Below are positions 33,301 to 44,300 of a DNA stretch of 64,000 nt, in pieces. The DNA lies in the NCBI RefSeq assembly GCF_001949145.1, contig NW_019091384.1:1953781-2017780 (forward strand), read 5' to 3'. The DNA is from Acanthaster planci. Taxonomy: Eukaryota > Echinodermata > Asteroidea > Valvatida > Acanthasteridae. A model generated the notes under the pieces. That model searched no databases and had not been told where the DNA came from. It saw only the letters and a list, made by a program, of their open reading frames with translations. A program made the position numbers and the translations under genes. How positions within the stretch are numbered: position 1 is the stretch's first letter; each line of letters begins with the position of its first letter.

Positions 33301-35544
33301 TATTATTTTTATTATTTATTATTAAAAGTGTTTTATTTTGGGTATGCTTCAGTTTTTCCTGACAATTCAGTAGAGTAGTTTCAAAGCAAAAGTGAAACAA
33401 TGAACGACCCCAAAAGTATGCAAATGCTTTAGATTCGAAATAAATCAAACAGGTTAAAAAAGAAATTGCCAGTGTAAACATTAGGGTTTTTTGGTACTTC
33501 TGCGTGCTTCTAAAGGGATTCAAGTGTGTCTATAAGGGATAAAATACATTTATGAATTGAAAGGGAAAAAAATAGACAGTGGAATGTCTTCTTTATGTTT
33601 CACCCTGTGAATGTCCTATTCTGCCCTGAGAATATGGCTTTCCCATGCCCATTATTTTTGGTGAAACTCAGCGTATACTGTAGTGAGATATTCATTATCA
33701 GTATATGTGAAGTTTCAACTCAATCCGACATATGGCTTTGTTTGTTAGTGTAGATTGAAATTCATGGTCACACGTGTACAAGCCCAAGAAAAGGTTTCCG
33801 ATTTTGGATGGCCCATCTCGGAAAAACAAGCGCCGCGCGCGGACAGGGTAGGCGTATGTCCGATTTTCACACACCTGGTGTCAAACTGATTGCAAGAAGC
33901 AACTAAAAAAAATCCTGCTCAGTGCGTGCGGATTTCATCCTCCCCTGAAGCTTTAGGGCTAATGAGTGTGCCTTTTGTTTAATGCCGATTTTTATGTCGC
34001 TTGTATAACTGCATGGCTTGTTTTCATGTCTAAGCAATAAATGCAATAAACGACTAACGTATTGGACCGGGTCACCTATATGAGTCCCGGGCGCGCGCAA
34101 CCAAGTTCAACACAGAGAGCCTCGATTTCGATGCCGATATGCGAAGAGGCGCTAATGTGAAATCAATCTATTCACGTCTGCGCAGCAACACAGTAAGTCA
34201 ATAGTGTCAATTATTTCGGCGAATGTGTTAGATTCTCATCCGTACTGGGGTTCTGGGTTCTGGGGTTCTTTCTTTCAGTTCGGCTGCAAAGGTGCAGAAC
34301 GATTAAGCTATTTGTGCTTAATTGTTATATGGTGAGGAAATATTTCAATCATTTAAGTCAACTGGCCCTGAGCGCGACACTAACAACACAACTGGCTTGA
34401 TTTAAATAAGCTTTGTGTGAAGGCTACAATCACTTTCAACATTCAAGAATGACTTTCTGTCCGGCTTTATACTGACATCCAGCCCACAAAAAATGGCGTT
34501 TCATGAATGCAGTTTCCAAAGTAGGCCTGCGGTTTCGGGGTTTGTTTCCCCGGAAATGAGGCTTGTCATGTGTTGTTTTCCAGCTGAGGGGGGATTTAAT
34601 GGTTCTGATTGTAATATCACTCACAAAATGGCCGGCATTATATAGTAGTAGATCCAGCCAGGAATGGATCTATCATTTTGGAAGTGACTAGATACTAACC
34701 CGTGAAACCCGGTCTNNNNNNNNNNNNNNNNNNNNNNNNNNNNNNNNNNNNNNNNNNNNNNNNNNNNNNNNNNNNNNNNNNNNNNNNNNNNNNNNNNNNN
34801 NNNNNNNNNNNNNNCTACTGAAAAAAGTAGCGCACCAGGTTTCACGGGCTAGTATTAAGTCGCTTCCTATGAATTTTGGCGGGGGGGGGGCTATTTGTGT
34901 CGCCGTTGGTGAAGCCATTAATTTTAATCTCTTTTTTTTTCTTTTTTCTTTTTACTCGACCAATCACGTAATCACGCTCCTACAGGGTTTATGCTTTAAG
35001 GGGGTCTTCCAACTTATAAACGTAGGCCTAAAAAATATGGCAATGACTGAGGGACCCCCACCCAACGCCCCTCTGGATACGCCCCTGGTCTCTCTATGTG
35101 ATTTTACAACGTTTGCTGCCTGCAGACGTGCAGCTGAAATTTTTTTAACAAAGAACAGATGAACCTACTTCAAGCAGTGGTAGGAAGCGTACGGAAAGTA
35201 CAATACCTAGAATGTACGTGGTTGTCCCCAAAGATGTGGAAAATGCAGAATATTTCCGTGGTTCGATTCCTGAAATATGTGTGACATGCGATTCTCAGGC
35301 CAACGACCAAAATTGTGGGGTACTAGCTCTCAATCAAGCTATATGGTGAAATCAGTATTTCTTGTCTTGGTCTGTGAACAAGGCCAAAGACTACAAAGAG
35401 GAAGAAAGAAATAACAAGAAAGAATTACATACCTTTCTGCCAGCGAAAATTTCCGTAAGTCATATTCCAAAACAACCCAACTATGAGGAAAACCATTGCA
35501 ATGGACACACAGGGTAAAAGGCGTCGCATACTGCAGGGCACCAT
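30382..35544 (-). CDS. Membrane-anchored UGM-like / DUF3431 fusion, copy 4 (altered active site)
   Basis: Exons 35544-35433 and 32537-30382 are joined by a phase-1 GT-AG intron and give 755 residues. It has an anchor helix (about 10-28), UGM domain (about 77-550) and DUF3431 domain (about 555-755, ending HYLERLWYHFFADRP). It shares the copy 3 changes. The R182 position is Q251 (WVSGQV), F66 is S139, PYPxQNN has become RFPIEKN, and GGLAS has become GGPAS. The catalytic-loop arginine in SPFYR (R404), SRGRFGGW and YEVGNQD are kept. The first two thirds of the large exon are nearly identical to copy 3, while the last third has diverged. A short patch (EIAESQNSSNQTYWSEEN) resembles copy 2 instead. 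The open frame suggests a working protein whose UGM reaction is doubtful. Confidence 0.87.
32538..35432 (-). other. Intron of UGM copy 4
   Basis: This 2.9-kb intron is homologous to the two ends of the copy 3 intron, and the two halves meet at about 33.87-33.98 kb. It contains a C-rich/CA tract near 33.02 kb, an ATT-rich tract near 33.30 kb and an inserted foldback element with a 99-base N gap (34680-34866). No other gene is seen. Confidence 0.7.
34680..34866. mobile_element. MITE/foldback element interrupted by an assembly gap
   Basis: GGAAGTGACTAGATACTAAC followed by CCGTGAAACC on the left pairs with GGTTTCACGGGCTAGTATTA and AGTCGCTTCC on the right. Positions 34716-34814 are N. In copy 3 the matching site (about 26.68 kb) runs directly from GATCCAGGAATTTTGCGG, so the element was inserted only in copy 4. 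The gap probably reflects the hairpin. Confidence 0.75.
35433..35544 (-). CDS. Exon 1 of UGM copy 4: signal anchor
   Basis: 112 bases encode MVPCSMRRLLPCVSIAMVF, the membrane helix and NMTYGNFRWQK, ending CAGAAAG|GTATGTAAT. It differs from copy 3 exon 1 at only a few residues. The large exon begins AT after CCAAACAG, so the split codon is GAT (Asp), as in copies 2 and 3. The internal ATG (MRRLL, 35529) is a less likely start. Confidence 0.82.
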
Positions 35545-35667
35545 GTTGCATAAAATGGTCGGGATCGCGTTGTGTTTTCACAAGAGAAGAAAAAAACAGA
35601 AGTTTTCGGGCATCGAATTCAAAGTCGCTAATCGTTGACGGCTTATTATGGAGAATGGTGGTCAACG

Positions 35668-35677
35668 TGCGCATGCA
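35668..35677. promoter_or_regulatory. NRF1-like motif upstream of UGM copy 4
   Basis: TGCGCATGCA lies about 124 bases upstream of the copy 4 start codon, in the same setting as the copy 3 site. It is followed by CGATATT and then TATGTCATGGGGGCGCT. Confidence 0.45.
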
Positions 35678-35744
35678 CGATATTTGCTGCTATGTCATGG
35701 GGGCGCTTATCGTGAGTATTCTCATTTCAAGACGCTGCTGGTTG

Positions 35745-36691
35745 GCCGAGTGACACATCCGTCCTTATGAATGCGAACATACAGTTTTTGCAAGAGACAA
35801 CAATCTATCAAGCTCTCCAGGACGGTTTTACAGAAGTCTTTCCCAAGAGGATTTCTATAGGCAAAAATACGATTTGGGTAAAATGTAAAATTTGTCAGGA
35901 CAACAAACCAAAACTAGATTAGAACAAAGACTAACGAGAGAGACTTAAAACACTGAGAGATTTCTACATGGCTCGAAAGTTCCTCATCAATAACACTTGT
36001 TGTCTGCGAAAGGTTGAGCCCTTACACCAGGTAAGAATAAATTATCAAGGCCATGCCCCCCAGCCCCCAAAAAGACCCCAATTATGATTTTTTAATTAAT
36101 CAGACTGAAATTAATAAGTGTCTTCAGAGTTCAGACATTAAGTGTCTTAAATGGAGGTTGTTCTGTATGGACAGCGACATTTTGTTAAGGAAATTGTTTT
36201 TGAGCAGCTGCTAAATTGTAACTGCTGCAATCAGTTAATATAAAAGTGAACCATGGACGCTGCTGACTTGTTTTGCCAACAAAATGGCTCGGCCTTGGTG
36301 CCATTGAGTGGAGATGAGGATGGGGTATCAGAATCTCAAAAAACGGCCATTACGCGCAATTACAATACAGTGCACCACCAAGAGGTTGCCACTAGAGAGT
36401 TTACCGTCCAGGCCAACTCTCCCAGATTCCCATCAGTGCAAAATAATGTTGCTAAGATTTGAGAAAATGTTGATCGGTCGGGGCATTCCTTGTCTTACTA
36501 ATACAATAGGACACCATAACACAGATACTCAAAAACACCGTTTCAGATCTTCAAACAAGACAAACAACCAATGGGAACTATTAATTCCCCGCACATAGGG
36601 CAGCTGGCGAACAGAACTTTGCCAACCATTTCCCACGTCAACTGCAAAAAGGCCTTTTTTGCTTTGGAAGATTTGCAAGGACAAAGGTAGG
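35745..36691. other. Upstream flank of UGM copy 4
   Basis: This stretch aligns with the copy 3 flank on both sides of the LINE there. It also holds about 270 bases (35806-36080) not present in copy 3. Short plus-strand frames at 36.25-36.60 kb lie in duplicated flank and have no recognisable similarity. Confidence 0.5.
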
Positions 36692-37403
36692 GTTGAAACA
36701 CTGGAGAACATTGTCACGCGGCAGCATAGAATATCTGAGTCTTGGAGGGACACCCAAGATTTATTGGGAGGATCTTCGGTATTCGACCAGTAAGTCCCAC
36801 GCCTACGCCATTTCTTGCGTCTGCCTAAACAATGCTTTGTTACGCCATTTCTTGCGTCTGCCTAAACAATGCTTTGTAGATAGGGACTGTGCGTAATGTC
36901 TCACTCCATGCAACGGAGCAATTTTACATCTTGGCCAGTCTTAACGGAGATTATTTTGTTGTCAATATCTAGGCCTACTCTGGTTAACTTTTCATGAAAT
37001 CTGAACCAGTGCCTTGGAAGTTACCTGGCAACCGACTCCCAAGTTCCATCCGTTCCATCGTATTCGGGAAGGCGGAAAACAGGGCTGTTTCCCCCACTTG
37101 GTAATTTCGGCGCCATTACGTTTTCGACCTTTTCAATCTTGGTCTTAACCTCCTGCTTGTCTGGCACCGCAACCCGCTCACCAACCCAGGCTGAGTTTAT
37201 TTCTGTGGTGTTAACGGTCCAAATTTTCCGATTGTATTTTCTCATAAAAATTGTCGGCGAGACCTGCTCCGAATTTCTGCAGCAGCCACTCGTCGAAATT
37301 GGTGGGTTTTTTCTAGGTTTCCAGATTTTTGGCAACCTCCTCTAATCCTTGAAGGCTTCTCTATTGATCTGCTTTATCCATTGTGTGGATGTTGTACTGA
37401 ACT
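36692..37403 (-). pseudogene. Truncated UGM-like pseudogene (copy 5)
   Basis: This is a decayed piece of the large UGM exon. It runs from the NNIHTMDK region (37.40 kb) through FDEWLLQKFGAG, MRKYNRKIWTVNTTEINSAW and VGERVAVPD to the region before SPFYRVTMFSN (36.70 kb). It has frameshifts (for example before MRKYN) and stops. It lacks the FAD-loop N-terminus, the second half of the UGM domain and all of DUF3431. A 37-bp tandem duplication lies at 36804-36877. It keeps the WVGERV arginine, so it is closer to copies 1 and 2 than to its neighbour copy 4. No exon 1 was found. Confidence 0.88.
36804..36877 (+). repeat. 37-bp tandem duplication inside the pseudogene
   Basis: TACGCCATTTCTTGCGTCTG and the following CCTAAACAATGCTTTGT occur twice, at 36804-36840 and 36841-36877. 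The copies are identical, so the duplication is recent compared with the decay of the pseudogene. Confidence 0.9.
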
Positions 37404-40400
37404 GCGCGCGCAATGCCGAGGCACGTATCGAGTCTCATGCCCATATCAGTGAACCACACGTGACCGCATTTTAGCCAACCAGGATAAAGGACCAGCAAAA
37501 GGTGCGTTAGAATCATATAGCTATGTTTAAAAACTAGAATGCTATCTCATACAAAGTAATGCCTGCTGGGTGCATCCATGTTTGTGCAGAAACCTATGGA
37601 AAACTCGAAATTTTGTAAGGCTCTTGTATGGCTATTTGCATATCAGGGTCTGTATTCTAAAACAATTCGTCAACAAAGCCGATACGCAAACAACCTGAAC
37701 GCGCAATCAGTAAATGAGCGTAACGATTGCTGGATGGATTTGAGAAAAACTGATTTACCAAAACTATGAAACAAACTGTCAGCGTAAAAGAGCCCAAGAG
37801 AAGAGAAGAAAGAGAAAACTGCGTTGAAAACAACAAAGTGTATAAAGATGAACACTACACTAAGTATGCTTTATTTTATGCATGCACAAAAGTCTATATT
37901 ACAAAACATCTCATATCTACAGTTTGCCAAATTACACAAACAGAAAAAAAGAACTAATGGATTTTCCTTGATTAGACATTTTCTCACAATAATAACTGGA
38001 AGTTCATCCGACTCCCGTGGTGTTTAAGACAATGGAACACACGAATTGAACACACAAGTATTTCTTGAAATTAAATGTCGCGTACATTTTACCAAACTAC
38101 AACACAGACCCCAAACATACATTCCACACCAAACTCAAACAACACGAAGCAAATTAATTGAACAAATATACTGGTTCTTCCTTTCCTTTACCACGTATTA
38201 CGATAAATAGTTTAATTGTGCCTAAGGTACGCACAGAAATGCATACGTACGTTATCTTGAACACTATGCATTGCAAAAATATAATGAACTACCAAGTTAA
38301 GTTAATACGTAGGCCTCTTTAGTTCCACCGTATATTTCCACCAAGATTTCAACTTTGTGACATTTAAAACACAAAAATTACAAACAGTAGATCAAATTCA
38401 TGAACTTTATACCAAAATGCCAACTTAGAATTCTCAAAATTCCTCTGTTCAGAGCAAGTTTGACAAAAAATGCAACTTCCTTGGTTGCAGCTTAAAATTA
38501 CACAATAATCTGACAGTGATTGCAACGGGTTGCCATAGAGTCGTGTGTGATCTCAAGCTACAATCAAGTGATTCGATGCAGCCACGAAGCATGACGCATG
38601 GCTAAGGGGGTGATCACGGCCTTGGCAGGATGGATGTTGCAGATTAAAGTTTGGGGCTAGCCCCAACCGGTGCTGTAGTCTGATCTATGAATTGTCCCTA
38701 CAAGTCCTTTCACAAGTCACCCAATCTTGAGCCCAGTCAGAAGCTCCTTAAATTACTTTGTGGCGAAAACACCATTCTGTTGTTGTTCATGGTGATAACT
38801 TGTGAATAGTTTTGTGGAAGAGGTATAGTGAATGGACTTGTGACGGACTGGATATGGCACTAGCCTCACAGGACTGGAGTGGCTAAGAGATGGCCCCTGC
38901 TGTAGTATACAGACTGGTAAATGTAAACTATTGTAGTAGACAGCGAGCCTACATGCCAAAGCTAATGGAAAAGGCCCACTCTTAAGTAGAAATGTGAACG
39001 ACAAACCAATCCAATACATATGGGAATATCTGCCGATGGACTAGCCTGAACCCTTTCACAGAAACCTTTTCCTTGCCCATCATCATAGGCCAAGTACCGA
39101 TCTTACTCTCTTGACTTTCGCACTTAATTCCCCACATTTTATTTTAGAGAACTTGGTGGACTCAGAAAAAGGGCAGGCTACATCTCTGGCACTGACCTTT
39201 AATGTATGTTTATAGTTCATGTACTTGAAACAATTGTCATAAATGGTTCTATAAGCTCTCGACTCTAGCTAGCTCTATCACATCGAAAAGTAGTGGCTAT
39301 TGCTGGCAATGACATGTATGCATGGCTATGGAAGCCACTGGCAGGTAGCCATAGCCATTTCCAATAGGCACTTGTTACTGCCTGCCACCTCTGTGATTCG
39401 GGCATGGCCTTGGAAAGCCACAACAGCGCCCCCATCAGTGCCTGCACTGATCTGATCCAAATCAAGTGGCTGCAGTCTGAAATAACGTGTGTCTATGGAA
39501 CACACATTACTGTCAGCCGTAGTCAAGTAATTTGGACACGGACCTAAGATTTCCATAAATATAAAGAGCCACTCAGAGCATCCATTTCCGCAACTACAGA
39601 GAAGTGAAAACACCAACACCGCCTTAGGCTCCCAAGCACAACAGCTGTTACAAAATCCTTGAGGAAACAGCTATTATGAACCCATCACCAAAGTCGCTGA
39701 CAAGCTCTCCTTTCAGCCAATCAGGACTGCTGTCTCAAATGAGAGCTAGGGATAATGCATTTCATGCTGGTCGTATCGTGCAAGGGGGGCTTCTATTGGC
39801 CGAATGATCTGAAGTGAAATGAATAAACATGCAGTTAACTGTGATGTCAGATGGTTAATCTTCAATAATGACAATCTGCACATGCATGCTCAGGGTTGTT
39901 GACTGTGTCTCTCATGAAGGGTCAAAAGCTGCTGAGAAGGTGGTGTTGAATTAACACCAGATAATTCAATCACTAAGCAACACAGGTCAATATACAGACC
40001 GATAGCAAAATAGTGTCCGTTTAAAGGGTTACAGAAATAGAAAACATTTAGCTGGTGTGAAGTACATGTATTTCAAAGTAACAATAAATATGTAATCATT
40101 TCAAAAAATCATAAATTTAAAGTTTACCCCATTAATTGTGACTGCAAAATGAATAAAAAGATCCTGCGTTTCCCTGCCCACAAAAAATCCCCTTTTGGCC
40201 ATTCGCACTCCCAGGCTGATTGGGAGACATCATCGCCAGCACACTGACTAATAGACCACATTGTTTTTGATGTAGCTTGGCCCACAGGCAAACACTGTCT
40301 CAGTTCAAGAAATACACGGTAGGACAGTGTCTTTAATTTCTACTTCAGAGACAGTGTTTGCCTGTGGGCCAAGCTGCATCAAACACAATGTTGGTTATTG

Positions 40401-41330
40401 CTAACGTGCGATACTGCATGCACTGTGAGCTATGTACATGTACACTGTGCATGCATCGTTCTGGCGATGACATCACCCAATCAGCCTGGGAGCACGAACG
40501 GCCAAAAGGGGATTTTTGTGGGCGGGGAAAAGCAGGAGCTTTTTATTCATTTGGGGGTTACAATTAATGGGCGTACTGGTAAACATTAAATTTATGTTTT
40601 TGAAATGGTTACGTATGTGTTGTTATTTTGAAATACTTTAAGTGAAATGAATGTTTTCTATTTCTGTAACCCTTTAACGCCAGTGCAAGGCCAAATTTTA
40701 TGGAGCTACTTAAACAGTCGGCAGAAACATTTTGCCAGCGGTGGTGCTTGGCCTGGTTGTGCTTACGGTAGCCAGGTATAGAGATTTCCATTGTTTTGTC
40801 ATTACGTTAAGCAAACTTTTCCTCTAAGGTAAGCACGCCCTTTTGCTGTAATTACTGCTTATGGTCTCCATGAAAAGTAAAATCGGGTGCTTAGAAGTGC
40901 CGTGAAATTGGGGCCAGGTCTCAAAATCGTCCTAGCAAAGTATATTCCATACATTTAATGCATATTGCTTCCTATAACATCTGGCCTAGCATTTCATCAG
41001 CAATACAGGTAGTTATTTCAAGATTTCTTAACTAAATATTAAATATTTATGAGCAGAATTAATTCCCAAGTAGCTTGGTTTTTCAGGTTCAATAAAGGGA
41101 TTAACAGATTCCCAACAGAACATCTTTAAAAAAAATTCAGTTTGTTTAATATAATCATTTATTGTTTTCGAGTAATTTTTTACTGAATGGCGTCCCCCTC
41201 ACACCAACTAATCCTGGCCTGCCCCCTCCTTCACTCCAACACTCACAACTCCACTCAAGCAAAACCAAGTTCCTAGGTGTATGGTGTCTCGGCTCTTCAG
41301 CAGAGGCATTTCTTAAGTTTCTCTGAGAGC
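37404..41330. other. Intergenic DNA between the UGM array and RABAC1
   Basis: I see no supportable gene. The region holds a large foldback element (40021-40677). A minus-strand AATAAA at about 41158-41163 lies some 170 bases beyond the RABAC1 stop and may be its poly(A) signal. Confidence 0.5.
40021..40677. mobile_element. TTAA-flanked foldback DNA element
   Basis: The element begins TTAAAGGGTTACAGAAATAG and ends with the complement CTATTTCTGTAACCCTTTAA. The arms pair over roughly 290-340 bases with indels. Further pairs are CAAAAAATCCCCTTTTGGCC with GGCCAAAAGGGGATTTTTGT, and TTGGCCCACAGGCAAACACT with AGTGTTTGCCTGTGGGCCAA. TTAA at both ends fits the target duplications of piggyBac- or Kolobok-class transposons; which class is not determined. 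No transposase frame is present. Confidence 0.85.
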
Positions 41331-44300
41331 TTACACTTCTTCCATGGTGATCTCATCATCGTCCCGTTCTCCAAGCGGCTCAAACATGACGGCATGCAGC
41401 ATGATGAAGAAAAAAGATGCACCTGGGAGCAAACAACCATTCTGTTACCCACAATACAAGATTTAACATAACAGTCTATAACACAGTACACATAAATTAC
41501 TTCTGTCACATTTTAGTAAATAACCCCATTATTTTTTTTTTCATTTTTATGAAGACATTTTCTCTCTCTACATCAAGAATCTTGTTCAACTGTGACTGTG
41601 AAAAGAATGGATAACTTGAAGTGAAAGAGAAAGAGTGTTTCCTGCACAGACATTACATTAACGACACTCCTACGCACCTATGACCCAGAATACCGCAGAC
41701 GTGGCACCGGCGATGTAGAACAGCGGGAAGGATAGTAAACCAACCACGCCGTACTGCTGGAATACTGTGAATTCATAGCCTGGTCAAAGAGAGGAGGATG
41801 GATAGAGTTTTACATCAAGAAATTTGCTTGAAAAGTTGGGGCATCCACTGGCTTAGATATTGCATACGTGTACCCATAGGCCTACTAATGGGCACAATCT
41901 GACTCCAGTCACATTAGGCCCACAAAATTACAATTATATTTCTGATCAATGAACCATTTCCCTTTTAAATTACTGCTTTGATAAATTTAAGGGCAAATAT
42001 TTTTTTGGGGGGGAGGTGTTAATTTCATCAACAATAAAGGAAAAGGAACTTCATTTGAGATCCTCCACGAGGAAAAGTTATTTTTCACATGTGCATCTCT
42101 ACAAATTGAGGGTATGTTATCCACGGGTGGCTTTCTTTGTGCTCATTTCAGTTTAGGGGAAAGGTGCATGGAATCTTTGAAAAGTTCATGTATACAAATG
42201 TTTGGATAAGTTTTCTAATAATTGACAGACCACACATTACTCCTTGGCCTCCTTCAGATCCTTACGCAAGTACTTGCAACTCTCCACATCGCTAGCTCAA
42301 CAAATCACAAAATAGCCCCTCAAAGGGGTGTGCACAAAGAGGATAAAAAGGAAGGCATCGTTTACCGAATAAAGCGAGCTTCTTGCTGTCATTCCTGACC
42401 CGGATCCAGTAGCAGGCACCAAAGAGGACCACCAGTGCCACAATCAGCAGCGGTGACGTAAGTCTGCCAAGGAACGATGGGGCCAAACAGCAACACAAAT
42501 GAAAAGAAGAGATGCCAGGGTTAGGAGATTTTCAGCAAAACACTTCTGTAAGGCCAAACGAAAGAATAGCTGTGCTTGCGGTTACCCGAAGATTCCCCCC
42601 CCCCGACTTGGCTGTCCATGCCCCCCCCCTTTTTTTAAATAAACACCAAGTAAAGACACTTCTTATCAGTACAATTGTTTCAACTCAATACTTTGTTGTC
42701 ACCGTACATGTACAGTACACGTACATTCACAGGACATTCAAGGCCCAACAGTGGTGCTCAAAGTAATTTTAGCTGACCTGTCTCGAAAAAAAGGGGGCTG
42801 CACATAACAGCATGTCTGAGTGAAATGACCGCAAAGAGTTACTAAAACAAACCTCCCAAAAGCGCGGCTCATGAAAAAGATGCATTGCTTGCGGCGATAC
42901 AGAACAAATGATGAGAGGCCCCCTCCTTAGCTCATTTAGGGTTGAGACTGACTTCAAGAGCCAATGTGACTAAAGAAAACGTGGCAAGGAGATCACTGGT
43001 ACACAGGCAAGTTTCCTGGGCTAAGAATGGAAGAGGACACGTCGCCCCTCTAATGTGCACATGGCCTTAAATTTGAGGACTTGACTGGCGTCAGTGAACA
43101 CAAATTACATGCAAGGTACCTTCGTTGAGGGCTTCATCTACACATCAGATTAAAAAATACACCCATGCTTTCACATGCGGTGTTACGAACCACTCCTTGG
43201 TGCTACAGTTTCTGAACCAAGGTTTCTATGGAGCAAGCAACAGCAGCCTGTCCAGGATAATTTGGGCCTGTCCTTGGGACAGGTGGACAGGCAGCTGGAT
43301 AAGACAAGGCTTTCATTACTCCGTCAAGTTCTGAAAAAAACACAGACGGGAGACTTTGAGACGCTTGGTGGCAGCAAAAATAAAGGTCTTTTTCACCAGT
43401 TCCGAACATGTGCACGTTGTTCTGAACGTGCGTGCATCGTGCTGAGCATGCGCAATACTGTGAAAAAAGAGCGGTACGTCCGCCACCATCACTGTCTCAA
43501 AAGCCTCCCATCTCCGCACGATTTCCAGACTCAGTGGTTGCCCGCCCATCCCAAGCAACACTTACAGGCAGTACACCAACAGTCCCACAAAAACAAACAG
43601 GTAGTTGCTTTGGTATGTCTCGATATTGGACACAACGCGGCTGGTGACCTCCTTCACGCTCTTGGGCTTGGAGAACTGCGATGTCTTCAGGAACTCTGTC
43701 CAGGGGCGGACCGAGGCTCGCTTCTTCTGGATCCATTCCCGTGCCCCAGCATTCGACAGGGTGATGGACATTCTGGAACAATGAGAGGACACAATTAGGG
43801 TAATCCTTAATTTGGGGAAACTCAGGACTACATTTTTTGTTCTACTCACCATTTTTAACGTATCAGTCCAAAATTACCATTACAGCCTCGGAACGTCTTC
43901 CTTTAAAAACCCAACTGAAGGAGTGAAGAAGGACGTTGCCAGAATATGGGAACTCAAACTAATTTTGGCAGTTAAAGACATCAGAGTCCTTAGGCTAATA
44001 GTAAGGAAGTAAGTTAAAGCTAGCTGCTAGTGGTAACCGGCCTTCATATTTTTCCAGAGTTGGGATCGGGTCGGTCACAAATCCATCACCAGTCAGTCCA
44101 CAAGTCAATTCACAAATCAAAATTTATTCTGTTACTCAATAATTGATTGATGTGTCTGTTATTTTGTAGTTGCATTTTTTCTATTTGATTATTCATAAAG
44201 CACTTTGTGAAAACAATAATAGTAATAAACGTTATTTATAAAGCGCGTATCACTTTGGAAATCCCTGTGCACTTATTATTATTATTGCTGAACATTGGGC

